Below the pieces are notes generated by a model. That model saw only the letters and a list, made by a program, of their open reading frames with translations. It was not told the DNA's origin and did not search any database. A program made the position numbers and the translations under genes. This document shows, piece by piece, positions 27,431 to 36,410 of a DNA stretch of 64,000 bases (positions are counted from its first letter, which is position 1; every line of letters begins with the position of its first letter). Source of the DNA: Nitrosomonas sp. PY1 (GTDB lineage Bacteria; Pseudomonadota; Gammaproteobacteria; Burkholderiales; Nitrosomonadaceae); the NCBI RefSeq assembly GCF_022836435.1, contig NZ_BQXC01000001.1, forward strand, positions 2,368,121-2,432,120, read 5' to 3'.

Positions 27431-27458
27431 ATAATACATCGCTACGCAAAAACAGCAA
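27431..27458 (-). promoter_or_regulatory. Candidate sigma70 promoter of haoA
   Basis: On the minus strand TTGCTG and TATTAT are separated by 16 bp. This would place the transcription start about 90 bp before the haoA ATG. Nitrosomonas hao genes are known to be driven by sigma70-type promoters. This one is a prediction by eye. Confidence 0.45.
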
Positions 27459-27480
27459 ACCTAGATACGATAAAAATTAA

Positions 27481-28236
27481 TCAAGCTGATGCCTGAGTTG
27501 CTTTTTTTCGATATACAAAGTAGTAGTAACCACCGCCCCCAATCACAAGTAGCGCAAGAACAATTTCCATCATGCCCAAACCTCCACCATGACTGCCATG
27601 CCCTCCACCTTTACCAACGTTTAGAGGAATGCTCACAACTGTTTTCATATTGCCAGAGCCATCATCTTTCTCCAACAAAATATTGTATTTTGCTCGTTCG
27701 GTCAGATTAGTGGCAATTACAATAATGCCGGAGTTATGAACCATAGGCGCCAGATAATAATTGTCATGCTCCTTTGCACCATGTGTCGGATCGGCATGTT
27801 TATCACCAACATGCGAACCATGATCCATTCCTTCATGCGTCGCATGATCCTTATCATCCACTTTCTTCTGATCAGAAGAAGCGCCGTCACTTTGTTTGCT
27901 AGCACCGTGTGCCCCATGCCCTTCTTTTACGACTCGAATTGCTAATGGAATATCTCGTGCTTCATGTGGTAATTCAATGGTCAAATTTACCTTGCCAGGA
28001 TTCGGTAAATTCTCACAAAATGAATGCATGGGTGGCAAATCACCTTCCGGTATTTCATAAGCACTGAAGGTAACAGGAAACTCCCCGGTTTTGATTGAAC
28101 AACCGCCTGCATCGTGGTGGCCTTCATGCGCGAGCATCAATTGCGCATAAGCAGGCAATGCAAAAAAAGAAGGCACTAACAAAACACTCGCTACTTTTAC
28201 TACCCAAGCTTTTATGTCTATCGAAACTAACTTCAT
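27481..28236 (-). CDS. Histidine-rich secreted protein with C-terminal membrane anchor, upstream of haoA
   Basis: 251 residues, family not recognised. It has a signal peptide (about 14-31, ending AYA-Q) and a first cysteine-containing segment near the mature N-terminus (HEGHHDAGGCS, then a second Cys in MHSFCENLP). A His/Asp/Lys-rich linker follows (about 108-160; HGAHGAS, HATHEGMDHGSH, HADPTHGAKEHD). A beta-type segment comes next, then a GGGHGSHGGG stretch and a C-terminal helix (about 222-242) with a basic end, an anchor layout resembling that of HaoA. The many His residues suggest Cu, Ni or Zn binding. It is on the same strand just upstream of haoA, so an accessory role in hydroxylamine oxidation or metal supply is inferred. 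Confidence 0.8.
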   Translation of the reverse strand: MKLVSIDIKAWVVKVASVLLVPSFFALPAYAQLMLAHEGHHDAGGCSIKTGEFPVTFSAYEIPEGDLPPMHSFCENLPNPGKVNLTIELPHEARDIPLAIRVVKEGHGAHGASKQSDGASSDQKKVDDKDHATHEGMDHGSHVGDKHADPTHGAKEHDNYYLAPMVHNSGIIVIATNLTERAKYNILLEKDDGSGNMKTVVSIPLNVGKGGGHGSHGGGLGMMEIVLALLVIGGGGYYYFVYRKKATQASA

Positions 28237-28433
28237 TTATTTATATTCTCCAATTTACAATAATCTCTCATCAGTATAATTTTTCTAAACTCATGACACA
28301 TTACCAAAGCACGTGAAATATTGTCTAACAAAATCAACCGATGATTGTATACCAAAAAAAAAAGAATATCGAAATGAAAATTTCGAGCGGCTTAATCTTT
28401 TTCAGAAACAAAAACCTATAGCAAAAATACCTG

Positions 28434-29687
28434 CTATCGGCCAATAGATAATCTTTCATCCAGCAATTCAATCCAATGCTTAACCGGTCGTGTCGCTTGT
28501 TTACGTAAATGCATTAAGCAACCAATATTGGCTGTTGCGATTTCCTCAGGTCGTCCTGATTCTAGAGCGGTTACTTTATTGCTCAACAATTTTTTTGAAA
28601 GCTGTGGTTGTAGAATCGAATAAGTACCGGCCGAACCGCAGCATAAATGCGCGTCTGGAACGTATGACAGTTCAAATCCCGCAACACGCATTATCTCTTC
28701 GACGATACCATGAATCCGCATACCATGTTGCAAAGTACAAGGTGAATGAAAAGCTAATTTCATTTTTTGATGATCTGGAAACGATTGTGCCGAAAACTTC
28801 TCTTTCAATTTCTTTAACTCAAGATAGACTACCTCACTAATATCTCTAGAAATGTCTGAAATAGCCTTCGCTTTCAGAGCATAAGCGGAATCATGCTGTA
28901 ACATATGCCCATATTCTTTTATGGTTACTCCACAACCACTGGCATTCGTTACGATAGCTTCAATGCCGTTTTGTTGCACCCAAGGCCACCATGCATCGAT
29001 ATTACGCCGCATATAATCCAAACCATCCAACTGTGCGTTTAAATGATAGGTCACCGCACCACAACAACCCGCTTGATCCGCTTTTATTAAGGTAATTCCT
29101 AGATAATCCAGCACTCGTGCCGTAGCAATATTGATGTTAGGAGCTAATGCGGGTTGCACACAGCCATCCAGAATCAGCATCTTACGCGCATGGTTTGTCA
29201 CAGGCCATGCATGATCTGAACGCGAGGAGATAGGCACAGTTTTCTGCAATTTTCTGGGTAGCAGTGGGCCTAATATTTGTGCAGTCTTTAATAAAGTATT
29301 AAATAATCGTGGATTGGGTAATATTTTCATCAATGCGTAACGCATCCCATTGGAAAGCACGTCTCGCTTGACTTGCTTCTCAATAACGCCGCGACCGATG
29401 TCTACCAAAGCACCATAACGTACTCCTGATGGACAAGTAGTTTCACAGGCACGGCACGTCAAACAGCGATCCAAATGCGAAAGTGTTTTTTTTGTTACCG
29501 GCTGGCCTTCGAGCATCTGCTTAATCAGATAAATGCGTCCACGCGGACTATCCAATTCATCACCCAAAATTTGGTAAGTCGGGCAAGTTGCAAGACAAAA
29601 GCCGCAATGCACGCAACTACGTAATATTGCATCGGCTTCTTGACCTTGCGGTGTGTTCTTTATGAAATCAGCGAGTTTTGTTTGCAT
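28434..29687 (-). CDS. glcF: Glycolate oxidase iron-sulfur subunit GlcF
   Basis: This 417-residue protein carries two [4Fe-4S] ferredoxin clusters (CVHCGFCLATCP at about 25-36 and CLTCRACETTCPSG at about 76-89). Two cysteine-rich CCG domains follow (GCCGAVTYH, then HLCCGSAGTYS), as in GlcF and heterodisulfide-reductase-like subunits. It passes electrons from glycolate oxidation to the quinone pool. It starts right at the glcE stop and is the last gene of the operon. Confidence 0.93.
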   Translation of the reverse strand: MQTKLADFIKNTPQGQEADAILRSCVHCGFCLATCPTYQILGDELDSPRGRIYLIKQMLEGQPVTKKTLSHLDRCLTCRACETTCPSGVRYGALVDIGRGVIEKQVKRDVLSNGMRYALMKILPNPRLFNTLLKTAQILGPLLPRKLQKTVPISSRSDHAWPVTNHARKMLILDGCVQPALAPNINIATARVLDYLGITLIKADQAGCCGAVTYHLNAQLDGLDYMRRNIDAWWPWVQQNGIEAIVTNASGCGVTIKEYGHMLQHDSAYALKAKAISDISRDISEVVYLELKKLKEKFSAQSFPDHQKMKLAFHSPCTLQHGMRIHGIVEEIMRVAGFELSYVPDAHLCCGSAGTYSILQPQLSKKLLSNKVTALESGRPEEIATANIGCLMHLRKQATRPVKHWIELLDERLSIGR

Positions 29688-30773
29688 TTATAGCTCTGGA
29701 TAGAATCTTCCGGGATTAAGGATTCCCGCTGGGTCAAATTTTTCTTTTAATGCACGATGTATTTTCAAAATTGCCGGACTGAGCGAATGAAAAACGCCGT
29801 TCCTTGCTGAGTGACCGCGAAACAAAGTTGCATGACCACCGGCATTTTCAGCAGTTTGATAGATCAACCGATCATCGCCTTCAGAATCACATACCAGCCA
29901 ACGCAGACTGCCATTCCATTCCATCAATTGCTCACCAGTAAGTAATAGAGGCGCCGTATTGGACGCAATTGACAAGCGCCACAATTTTTTACTTTTATCT
30001 ATTTGAAAAAAATCACTGGTCTGCTCACGAATCGATCGCCAAAATAATGAACCTTCCTCGTCTTGTAATTTTTCTCCACCCAACTTTAACCAAGCTGCTT
30101 TTACAGCTGATTCGACGCCGGATAATCTAAAAAAAAATTTACCGTTTCGATAACAAGTTGCAGATATGGGTAATGATTGCCCCGCCCATCGATTCATTTT
30201 GTCAATCGCTGCGGTCTCGCTAGCCGATAAACATACAGTCATTTCAACAGCAGGCTTTGGCAGCACCTTCAAGGATATCTCCAACAACATGCCTAACGTC
30301 CCCATCGCCCCTACCATCAAGCGAGACACATCGTAACCCGCGACATTCTTCATGACTTGCCCACCAAAGCGTAAATCCTCACCCTTACCGTTAAGCATTC
30401 TGACACCCAGCACAAAATCACGCACAGAACCCGTGGTCGCTCGTCTCGGTCCAGACAATCCAACAGCAACGCAACCACCCAGAGTAGCAGACTGACCGAA
30501 ATGCGGTGGTTCGAATGGCAACATTTGTCCCTGTTGCTCCAATACCGCTTCAAGTTCGCTCAAACGAGTGCCTGCTCGCGCAGTCACCACCAATTCAGCC
30601 GGATCATAATCGACAATGCCGTTACAGGTTTTTGTATCCAAGGTTATAGTAGGCTGACTGGATACTGTATTACCATAAAATTGTTTAGTGTTTCCACCGC
30701 AGATGTGTAGTGGCGTTTTATTTTCGGCGGCAGTCCGAATTGTTTCTCGGTAAGAATCGATAACATCCTGCAT
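29688..30773 (-). CDS. glcE: Glycolate oxidase FAD-binding subunit GlcE
   Basis: This 361-residue FAD-binding type-4 protein is shorter than GlcD, as expected for GlcE. Motifs are HICGGNTKQFYG, PAELVVTARAGTRLSELE, QSATLGGCVAVGLSGPRR, the segment VRDFVLGVRMLNGKGEDLRF with GGQVMKNVAGYDVSRL, and the C-terminal FDPAGILNPGRFYP. It lies between glcD (13-bp gap) and glcF (adjacent). It works as a heterotrimer with them, oxidising glycolate to glyoxylate. Confidence 0.93.
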   Translation of the reverse strand: MQDVIDSYRETIRTAAENKTPLHICGGNTKQFYGNTVSSQPTITLDTKTCNGIVDYDPAELVVTARAGTRLSELEAVLEQQGQMLPFEPPHFGQSATLGGCVAVGLSGPRRATTGSVRDFVLGVRMLNGKGEDLRFGGQVMKNVAGYDVSRLMVGAMGTLGMLLEISLKVLPKPAVEMTVCLSASETAAIDKMNRWAGQSLPISATCYRNGKFFFRLSGVESAVKAAWLKLGGEKLQDEEGSLFWRSIREQTSDFFQIDKSKKLWRLSIASNTAPLLLTGEQLMEWNGSLRWLVCDSEGDDRLIYQTAENAGGHATLFRGHSARNGVFHSLSPAILKIHRALKEKFDPAGILNPGRFYPEL

Positions 30774-30786
30774 GAATCAATGACCT

Positions 30787-32241
30787 TTAAAACCGCGGCA
30801 AATGAGCAAATTTGCTCTCGCCTTGATGCACATGCATTGCTCCCAGCTCCGCACAACGATGCAGGGTCGGAACAGCTTTCCCAGGATTTAGCAATCCTAG
30901 CGGATCAAATGCAGCTTTGACAGCGTGAAAAATCTCCAACTCAGCACTGCCGAATTGTGTACACATTTGGCTGATTTTTTCTATCCCCACGCCATGTTCA
31001 CCCGTAATGGTGCCTCCTGCATGAATGCACATTTCGAGTATTTTGGCGCCGAATTCTTCGGTCCTCTCCAATTCGCCTGACTGATTTCCATCATACAGAA
31101 TCAATGGATGCAAATTACCATCGCCCGCATGAAATACATTCATGCACCGCAGCCCATACTCCTGTGATAATTCCTCGATTCCTTGTAGCACTTCTGCCAA
31201 TCGCTTACGTGGAATCGTTCCATCCATGCAGTAATAATCTGGAGAAATTCTCCCAGCCGCGGGAAAAGCTGCCTTTCGCCCTGCCCATAAATTCAATCGC
31301 TCCTGGTCGTTTTGTGATGTGCTGATTCGCATAGCGCCACTCCGTTGCATAATGAACTGAATACGCGCAATTTCATCCACAACTTCCTCAACATTACCAT
31401 CCGATTCGCATAACAAAATAGCTTCCGCTTTTAAATCGTAGCCAACTTGCAGAAACTCCTCAACCGCATGAATGGTAATTTTATCCATCATTTCCATACC
31501 CGCCGGAATTATTCCAGCACCGATCACACCGGCCACTGCCTGAGCTGCTTTATGCACACTGTCGAACGACGCCATTACCAACTGGGCCTTTTGTGGCAAT
31601 GGGATCAATTTCACAACAATTTCCGTAACGATCCCAAGCATTCCCTCACTACCTGTCATCAACGCAAGCAAATCGTAACCGGGACTGTCCAAGCCCTCAC
31701 CACCGATTTCCAGCACCTCGCCAGTAATAGTCAACACCCGTAATTTGAGAATATTATGTACAGTCAAACCATATTTCAAACAATGCACTCCGCCAGAATT
31801 TTCCGCTACATTGCCACCTATGGAGCATGCAATTTGTGAAGATGGGTCTGGTGCATAATACAAACCATAAGGTTTCGCCGCTTCACTGATCGCAAGATTT
31901 CTAACACCCGGCTGTACATAAGCCAACCTAGCCAAAGGATCAATCGATTGAATTTGATTCAATTTTGTCAAAGACAACAATACACCAGAAGCATGCGGCA
32001 AAGCTCCTCCGGATAAACCTGTGCCAGCACCTCTTGCAACAACTGGCGTCTGGGTCGCATGACACAGTTGTAAAACTTGAATGATTTGCGCTTCCGTATG
32101 CGGCAATACCACTACCTGGGGCAATTGCCTATAAGCCGATAGGCCATCGCACTCATAGGGTCTAAGATCTTCATCCCCATATAGCACCGACTCAACCGGC
32201 AAGATAGCTTGTAGTTCTCGAATCAATTGCTCACGTAACAT
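30787..32241 (-). CDS. glcD: Glycolate oxidase catalytic subunit GlcD
   Basis: This 484-residue FAD-linked oxidase is of the GlcD/D-lactate dehydrogenase type. Signatures are PVVARGAGTGLSGGALP, GGNVAENSGGVHCLKYGLT, MTGSEGMLGIVTE, the MNVFHAGDGNLHPLI metal site, GGTITGEHGVG and DPLGLLNPGK. It is second in the operon, after glxR (5-bp gap) and before glcE. In an autotroph the likely substrate is glycolate from RuBisCO oxygenase activity. Confidence 0.94.
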   Translation of the reverse strand: MLREQLIRELQAILPVESVLYGDEDLRPYECDGLSAYRQLPQVVVLPHTEAQIIQVLQLCHATQTPVVARGAGTGLSGGALPHASGVLLSLTKLNQIQSIDPLARLAYVQPGVRNLAISEAAKPYGLYYAPDPSSQIACSIGGNVAENSGGVHCLKYGLTVHNILKLRVLTITGEVLEIGGEGLDSPGYDLLALMTGSEGMLGIVTEIVVKLIPLPQKAQLVMASFDSVHKAAQAVAGVIGAGIIPAGMEMMDKITIHAVEEFLQVGYDLKAEAILLCESDGNVEEVVDEIARIQFIMQRSGAMRISTSQNDQERLNLWAGRKAAFPAAGRISPDYYCMDGTIPRKRLAEVLQGIEELSQEYGLRCMNVFHAGDGNLHPLILYDGNQSGELERTEEFGAKILEMCIHAGGTITGEHGVGIEKISQMCTQFGSAELEIFHAVKAAFDPLGLLNPGKAVPTLHRCAELGAMHVHQGESKFAHLPRF

Positions 32242-32246
32242 AAATA

Positions 32247-33152
32247 CTATTTCGAAGGCTTTCGGATTTCATGATTGGATAGTATTTCCAGCATTTTTAT
32301 TATTGCGGAATTATCCCATTTTGCTCCACCATGCGCGAGACACCCAGTAAACAATTCACGAACCATAGCTGTATTGGGCAAGCTCATTCCCAATGACGAT
32401 GCGCTTTCCAGTGCGATATTCAGATCTTTATGATGTAATTCAACACGAAAACCCGGTTCAAAGTGGCGATTCAACATGCGTTCACCATGTACTTCCAATG
32501 CTTTGGAAGCAGCAAAACCACCCATTAACGCTTGGCGTACTTTATGTGGGTCAGCTCCTGCTTTGGAAGCAAATAAAAGCGCTTCGGCGACTGCCGCAAT
32601 AGTTATCGACACCAAGATCTGATTAGCGACTTTACAAATTTGCCCAGCGCCATTTTCACCGACATGCGTAATCGTTTTACCCATTAGCTCGAATAACGGC
32701 TTAACGGCAGCAAATGTCTTTGCACTGGAGCCCACCATAATAGTCAATGTGGCGTCTTTAGCGCCAATATCGCCGCCAGAAACCGGTGCATCGACATAGT
32801 CATGCCCTAGCGCTTTTATTTTTTGAGCAAACTTTTGTGTCTCTACAGGAGAAATCGAACTCATATCGATTACAGTACAGACTGAATCTTTGCGAGATTG
32901 CAATCCTTCAGCAATACCCCGGTTACCAAATAGAACCATTTCAACATCACGTGTATCGGGTAGCATGGTAATAACGATTTCCGAACGCTCCGCCACGTCT
33001 TTGGGTGACGCCATTAATTGGCCACCTTGGCGAATCAAATCCTCCGGTACGCCACTACGCGAATGCAAAAACAATTTGTGTCCGGCTTTAATTAGATGCC
33101 CAGCCATCGGCTTACCCATAACTCCCAAACCAATAAAACCCAAATTTGCCAT
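32247..33152 (-). CDS. glxR: 2-hydroxy-3-oxopropionate (tartronate semialdehyde) reductase family
   Basis: 301 residues when started at the ATG at 33152, where the dinucleotide-binding MANLGFIGLGVMGKPMAGHL begins; the frame opens 10 codons earlier. It is a beta-hydroxyacid dehydrogenase with DAPVSGGDIGAK and GAGQICKVANQI (catalytic Lys). It reduces tartronate semialdehyde to glycerate. First gene of a glxR-glcD-glcE-glcF operon, which would convert glycolate to glyoxylate and on to glycerate. A glyoxylate carboligase (gcl) is not in the window. Confidence 0.87.
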   Translation of the reverse strand: MANLGFIGLGVMGKPMAGHLIKAGHKLFLHSRSGVPEDLIRQGGQLMASPKDVAERSEIVITMLPDTRDVEMVLFGNRGIAEGLQSRKDSVCTVIDMSSISPVETQKFAQKIKALGHDYVDAPVSGGDIGAKDATLTIMVGSSAKTFAAVKPLFELMGKTITHVGENGAGQICKVANQILVSITIAAVAEALLFASKAGADPHKVRQALMGGFAASKALEVHGERMLNRHFEPGFRVELHHKDLNIALESASSLGMSLPNTAMVRELFTGCLAHGGAKWDNSAIIKMLEILSNHEIRKPSK

Positions 33153-33182
33153 TACGTTGAAATACCAATCATCAAAAATCAA

Positions 33183-33558
33183 ATATAAAATAAAAAAACA
33201 TCATCCGAAAATCTAAGTTCTGAAAAATCAATAGATAGTCTCTGACTGATGCCTTCAAAAATAGCATTCTACCATGCCACTGATTGCATAAAACCATGTC
33301 ACCAAACCATTTCAATAGCGATATTTATTAAGTTTATATGAACAATGGTTTCGATTGGATTAACTTGAATTACAGCAATTCCAATAGCACCATCTGAATC
33401 GTAAAATAGCTCGATACCTATTGTCTTAACAGTTCTTTCATATCAATACACAACAAGCCTCTGGAAAAAATTGCCATATTACTTCCAAGGTATTGAGAGA
33501 TAGCATAAAACCTTGTACATTAAATCGCTGCGTACCATCTAACCAGTCTAAGGCATAC
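33183..33558. other. Intergenic stretch between the divergent glxR and L,D-transpeptidase genes
   Basis: About 375 bases with no recognisable gene, RNA or repeat. It should hold both divergent promoters, but I see no convincing -35/-10 pair. Confidence 0.5.
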
Positions 33559-34788
33559 ATGACTTTGATAAATAAAATACTTTCAGTTTCTTTACATTCT
33601 GTCTCTCTATACCTCTTAGTCGTCATTTTTGTGCTTTTCAGTGGTTGCCAAACGATACCGCTAAGCTATTTTTCTGCATCTCGATTACCTATCGCTCCGC
33701 AAACAAAATCACAACACCAAGCTCAGTCGCCTCGAATGCCCTTGGCGACTCATGAGTTCACTTTTGACGCTACTCATGACGATGTTATAGGAAGATTACA
33801 GGTTATTCAGGCCAAAGAAGAAGATACACTTTCTGATATAGCACGGCGCTTTAATTTAGGGTTAGAGGAAATTCTGCATGCAAACCCTAATGTAGACCCA
33901 TGGCTACCCGGTGAAGGCACGCCCGTTATTATTCCAACTGAATTTGTGTTACCCAATGTACCACGAGAAGGTGTCGTAATAAATCTTGCAGCCATGCGTC
34001 TGTTTTATTTTCCCAAAGCTAAATCTAGCAAATCGCAGAAAGTCATTACACATCCGGTTGGTATCGGTCGTGTCGAATGGAAAACACCGGAAGGCCTAAC
34101 AAAAATTACTACCAAGGAAGCTAATCCCTCTTGGATTCCCCCAGAATCCATCCGTAAAGAACATGCTGCGAATGGAGACCCACTTCCTGCCATTGTTAAG
34201 CCAGGCCCCGATAATCCAATGGGAACGCATGTTTTAAGACTGGGATGGCCAAGTTATGCCATTCATGGCACCAACAAACCTCCCAGTATTGGTTTAAGAG
34301 GCAGCCACGGTTGCCTACGCATGTATCCAGAAGACATCAAACAAATCTTTAAAGAAATTCCTGTTGGCACCCCCGTTCGTATCGTTAATCAGCCCCGTCT
34401 ACTCGGCTGGCGAGATCATACACTTTATCTTCAAGTATACCCGACCTTGGAGGATGACAAACGCAATCACAATACGCTACTTAATGCATCTTTGACGCGC
34501 ATGCCTACGACACAGAAAGCGAAGCTCATTGATCGAAAACGGATCAAAATCAATATGGCATTACTGCGAGAGGCAACTCTTAATCCAAGAGGTGTAGCTA
34601 TACCTGTTAGTAATTCGAACATCACTCTACAAAAACATATTGATAGCGCAACACCTACACTCAACATACTTCCATTTAATGCGAACTGGGATGGCGATAA
34701 TAACCGGCACCTTACGGCAACCGAGGTAATACACCACATCAATGAAAAATCGAAACAGAATTCACAGAAATTAAACAATCCAAACTGA
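33559..34788 (+). CDS. L,D-transpeptidase with LysM-type module (ErfK/YbiS family)
   Basis: 409 residues from ATG 33559, with AAGG upstream; an in-frame TTG or ATG further 5' is less likely. A signal sequence ends in a lipobox (LFSGC), suggesting a lipoprotein. A LysM-like segment (EEDTLSDIARRFNLGLEEIL) precedes a YkuD domain with the catalytic set HGTNKPPSIG and SHGCLRM. The roughly 120-residue C-terminal tail is unlike the usual short enzymes of this family. It probably attaches lipoprotein to peptidoglycan or makes 3-3 cross-links. Confidence 0.88.
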   Translation: MTLINKILSVSLHSVSLYLLVVIFVLFSGCQTIPLSYFSASRLPIAPQTKSQHQAQSPRMPLATHEFTFDATHDDVIGRLQVIQAKEEDTLSDIARRFNLGLEEILHANPNVDPWLPGEGTPVIIPTEFVLPNVPREGVVINLAAMRLFYFPKAKSSKSQKVITHPVGIGRVEWKTPEGLTKITTKEANPSWIPPESIRKEHAANGDPLPAIVKPGPDNPMGTHVLRLGWPSYAIHGTNKPPSIGLRGSHGCLRMYPEDIKQIFKEIPVGTPVRIVNQPRLLGWRDHTLYLQVYPTLEDDKRNHNTLLNASLTRMPTTQKAKLIDRKRIKINMALLREATLNPRGVAIPVSNSNITLQKHIDSATPTLNILPFNANWDGDNNRHLTATEVIHHINEKSKQNSQKLNNPN

Positions 34789-34862
34789 CTATCAAAACCT
34801 AAGCTGACGTTACTATAACCCCAAAAAACGCGAGTAAATCATGTCGCCACCTTGCGATCAAG

Positions 34863-35042
34863 CTATACCAGCTTAATTAACATCATGATGAATACAATGA
34901 TAACCAACATGATAAAAATAAAGTTCATCCAGTCGGAAGAGGTTCCTTTAGGGCTATTTTTTACTCTATCTATCGCCCCTGGAAGCAATACCACAAAAAA
35001 AACAATCAATGCCAATGCCGAAACAATTTGCATCCATTCCAT
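34863..35042 (-). CDS. Small membrane protein, unknown function (59 residues)
   Basis: The minus-strand ATG at 35042 has GAAAGGAAAG just upstream. It encodes MEWMQIVSALALIVFFVVLL, a charged middle (DRVKNSPKGTSSDW) and a second helix, ending LIKLV. This gives two membrane helices with a short loop. Such two-helix mini-proteins are common in Betaproteobacteria but have no assigned role. It is separated from the BI-1 gene by a strong terminator, so it is transcribed separately or by read-through. Confidence 0.7.
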   Translation of the reverse strand: MEWMQIVSALALIVFFVVLLPGAIDRVKNSPKGTSSDWMNFIFIMLVIIVFIMMLIKLV

Positions 35043-35070
35043 GTTGATCTTTCCTTTCGCAAATATTCAA

Positions 35071-35102
35071 TAAAAAAACCCGGGTTAACCCGGGTTTTTT
35101 TA
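35071..35102 (-). terminator. Bidirectional-looking intrinsic terminator after the Bax inhibitor-1 gene
   Basis: A perfect palindrome AACCCGGGTTAACCCGGGTT is flanked by A-run and T-run on both sides. It lies 20 bp past the stop of the minus-strand 35123 gene. Confidence 0.9.
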
Positions 35103-35122
35103 TTGCTAAAACCAACTGACGA

Positions 35123-35794
35123 TCAGTCATCGTTGCCCATAATCCCAAGTATTTGTAGCAAGCTAACAAAGATATTGAAGATGGTCATATAAAGACCGAT
35201 CGTTGCCAATACATAATTGGTTTCACCGCCCTGAACGATCCGACTGGTGTCATACAAAATAAAACCGCTCATGATCATAATAACTACCGCGGAAATGGCT
35301 AATGACATCGCAGGTATTTGTAGGAATATATTAGCTATCGCAGCTAATAGCACCATTAAAAAACCCACCATCAGGAAGCCGCCCAGGAAACTAAAATCTT
35401 TCTTAGAAATCAGTGCATAAGCAGATAATCCGATGAATATTACGCCGGTACCTGCTAGCGACATTGTAATAATATTAGAACCGTTAGGTAATGCAGCATA
35501 CAGACTCAATATAGGCCCTAAACCGAAACCAAGTAGCCCGGTAACCAGAAAAACAATTCCGATACCTGCGGTTGAGTTAGCAAAGCGTGGCAATATGAAC
35601 ATAGCGATTACCATTGCACCAATCACAGAAATCAAATAGGTCATGGGTGGCATTTTCAAAAACATAGAAACTGCAGCGGTAAAAGCGCTAAATAACAGCG
35701 TCATAGCCAATAACATATAGGTATTGCGTAGTACTTTATTGGTTTCCAGAACTGATGTAGCTCTTCGCGCAACTGTTGAATATTGTTGATTCAT
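35123..35794 (-). CDS. Bax inhibitor-1 (YccA/YbhL) family membrane protein
   Basis: This 223-residue protein has seven membrane helices. The family pattern begins with NKVLRNTYMLLAMTLLFSA and includes the conserved segment SAYALISKKDFSFLGGFL and the C-terminal LYDTSRIVQGGETNYVLATI, where acidic residues sit in the last helices. Bacterial BI-1 homologues are proton/Ca-leak proteins or FtsH modulators (YccA). Ends at a strong terminator; AGGTTATTACG precedes the start. Confidence 0.9.
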   Translation of the reverse strand: MNQQYSTVARRATSVLETNKVLRNTYMLLAMTLLFSAFTAAVSMFLKMPPMTYLISVIGAMVIAMFILPRFANSTAGIGIVFLVTGLLGFGLGPILSLYAALPNGSNIITMSLAGTGVIFIGLSAYALISKKDFSFLGGFLMVGFLMVLLAAIANIFLQIPAMSLAISAVVIMIMSGFILYDTSRIVQGGETNYVLATIGLYMTIFNIFVSLLQILGIMGNDD

Positions 35795-35944
35795 GTCGTA
35801 ATAACCTCCAATTAATTTACAAACTTCGAACTATTACTATTCCGATGAACGTATGACCGACTATTGCAAGCCATAGTTCAAACTTACCTCGTTACTGTAT
35901 AGTCTTCCACAAAACATTTCAAGCTTCTGATTTATTATTATAAG

Positions 35945-36385
35945 TTATTTCTCCGCAATTTGAGTCAGAGCAAAATTGTACACCAAAAAGAATCCCCCTC
36001 GCTCAACTAAGGTTATATTTAAACTAGCGGCTCCATTCTCAAAATTAGCAATTCCTGAATAATTAATGCGTTTCTCACCAATTAAAGAAAATGCGCTGAC
36101 CGTGCGAGAAAAATTTATTTCTTGTATAGACCGAAAGCGTCCTAATCTTCGATATTGCTCCATCAATTTATCTAGTTGCTCATCTGAGATATTTTGCTTA
36201 GCCTCAGGTGCAAGATGCGTCAATAGTGTATCTTTCTGCCAATTAGAGATTTCACCGAGTATCTGCGTGATCGCAGGCTGTGCACTCTTTTCATAAAAAT
36301 CTTTTTCGCGACCGGTATGAAAATAAAGCATCGCCATCACGGTCACTAAAATAGCGATAATAATTCTTAATGTTTGGATAGACAT
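35945..36385 (-). CDS. Hypothetical membrane-anchored protein
   Basis: 146 residues with an N-terminal uncleaved helix (about 6-22) and a small periplasmic domain (NISDEQLDKLMEQYRRLGRF, then beta-rich NYSGIANFENGAASLNITLV). There is no enzyme motif. The fold resembles small secreted alpha+beta domains, but I do not recognise the family. It lies 25 bp downstream of ruvB on the same strand and may be in the same transcript. Confidence 0.65.
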   Translation of the reverse strand: MSIQTLRIIIAILVTVMAMLYFHTGREKDFYEKSAQPAITQILGEISNWQKDTLLTHLAPEAKQNISDEQLDKLMEQYRRLGRFRSIQEINFSRTVSAFSLIGEKRINYSGIANFENGAASLNITLVERGGFFLVYNFALTQIAEK

Positions 36386-36410
36386 AATAGGACAGCGATA
36401 AAATTATTGA

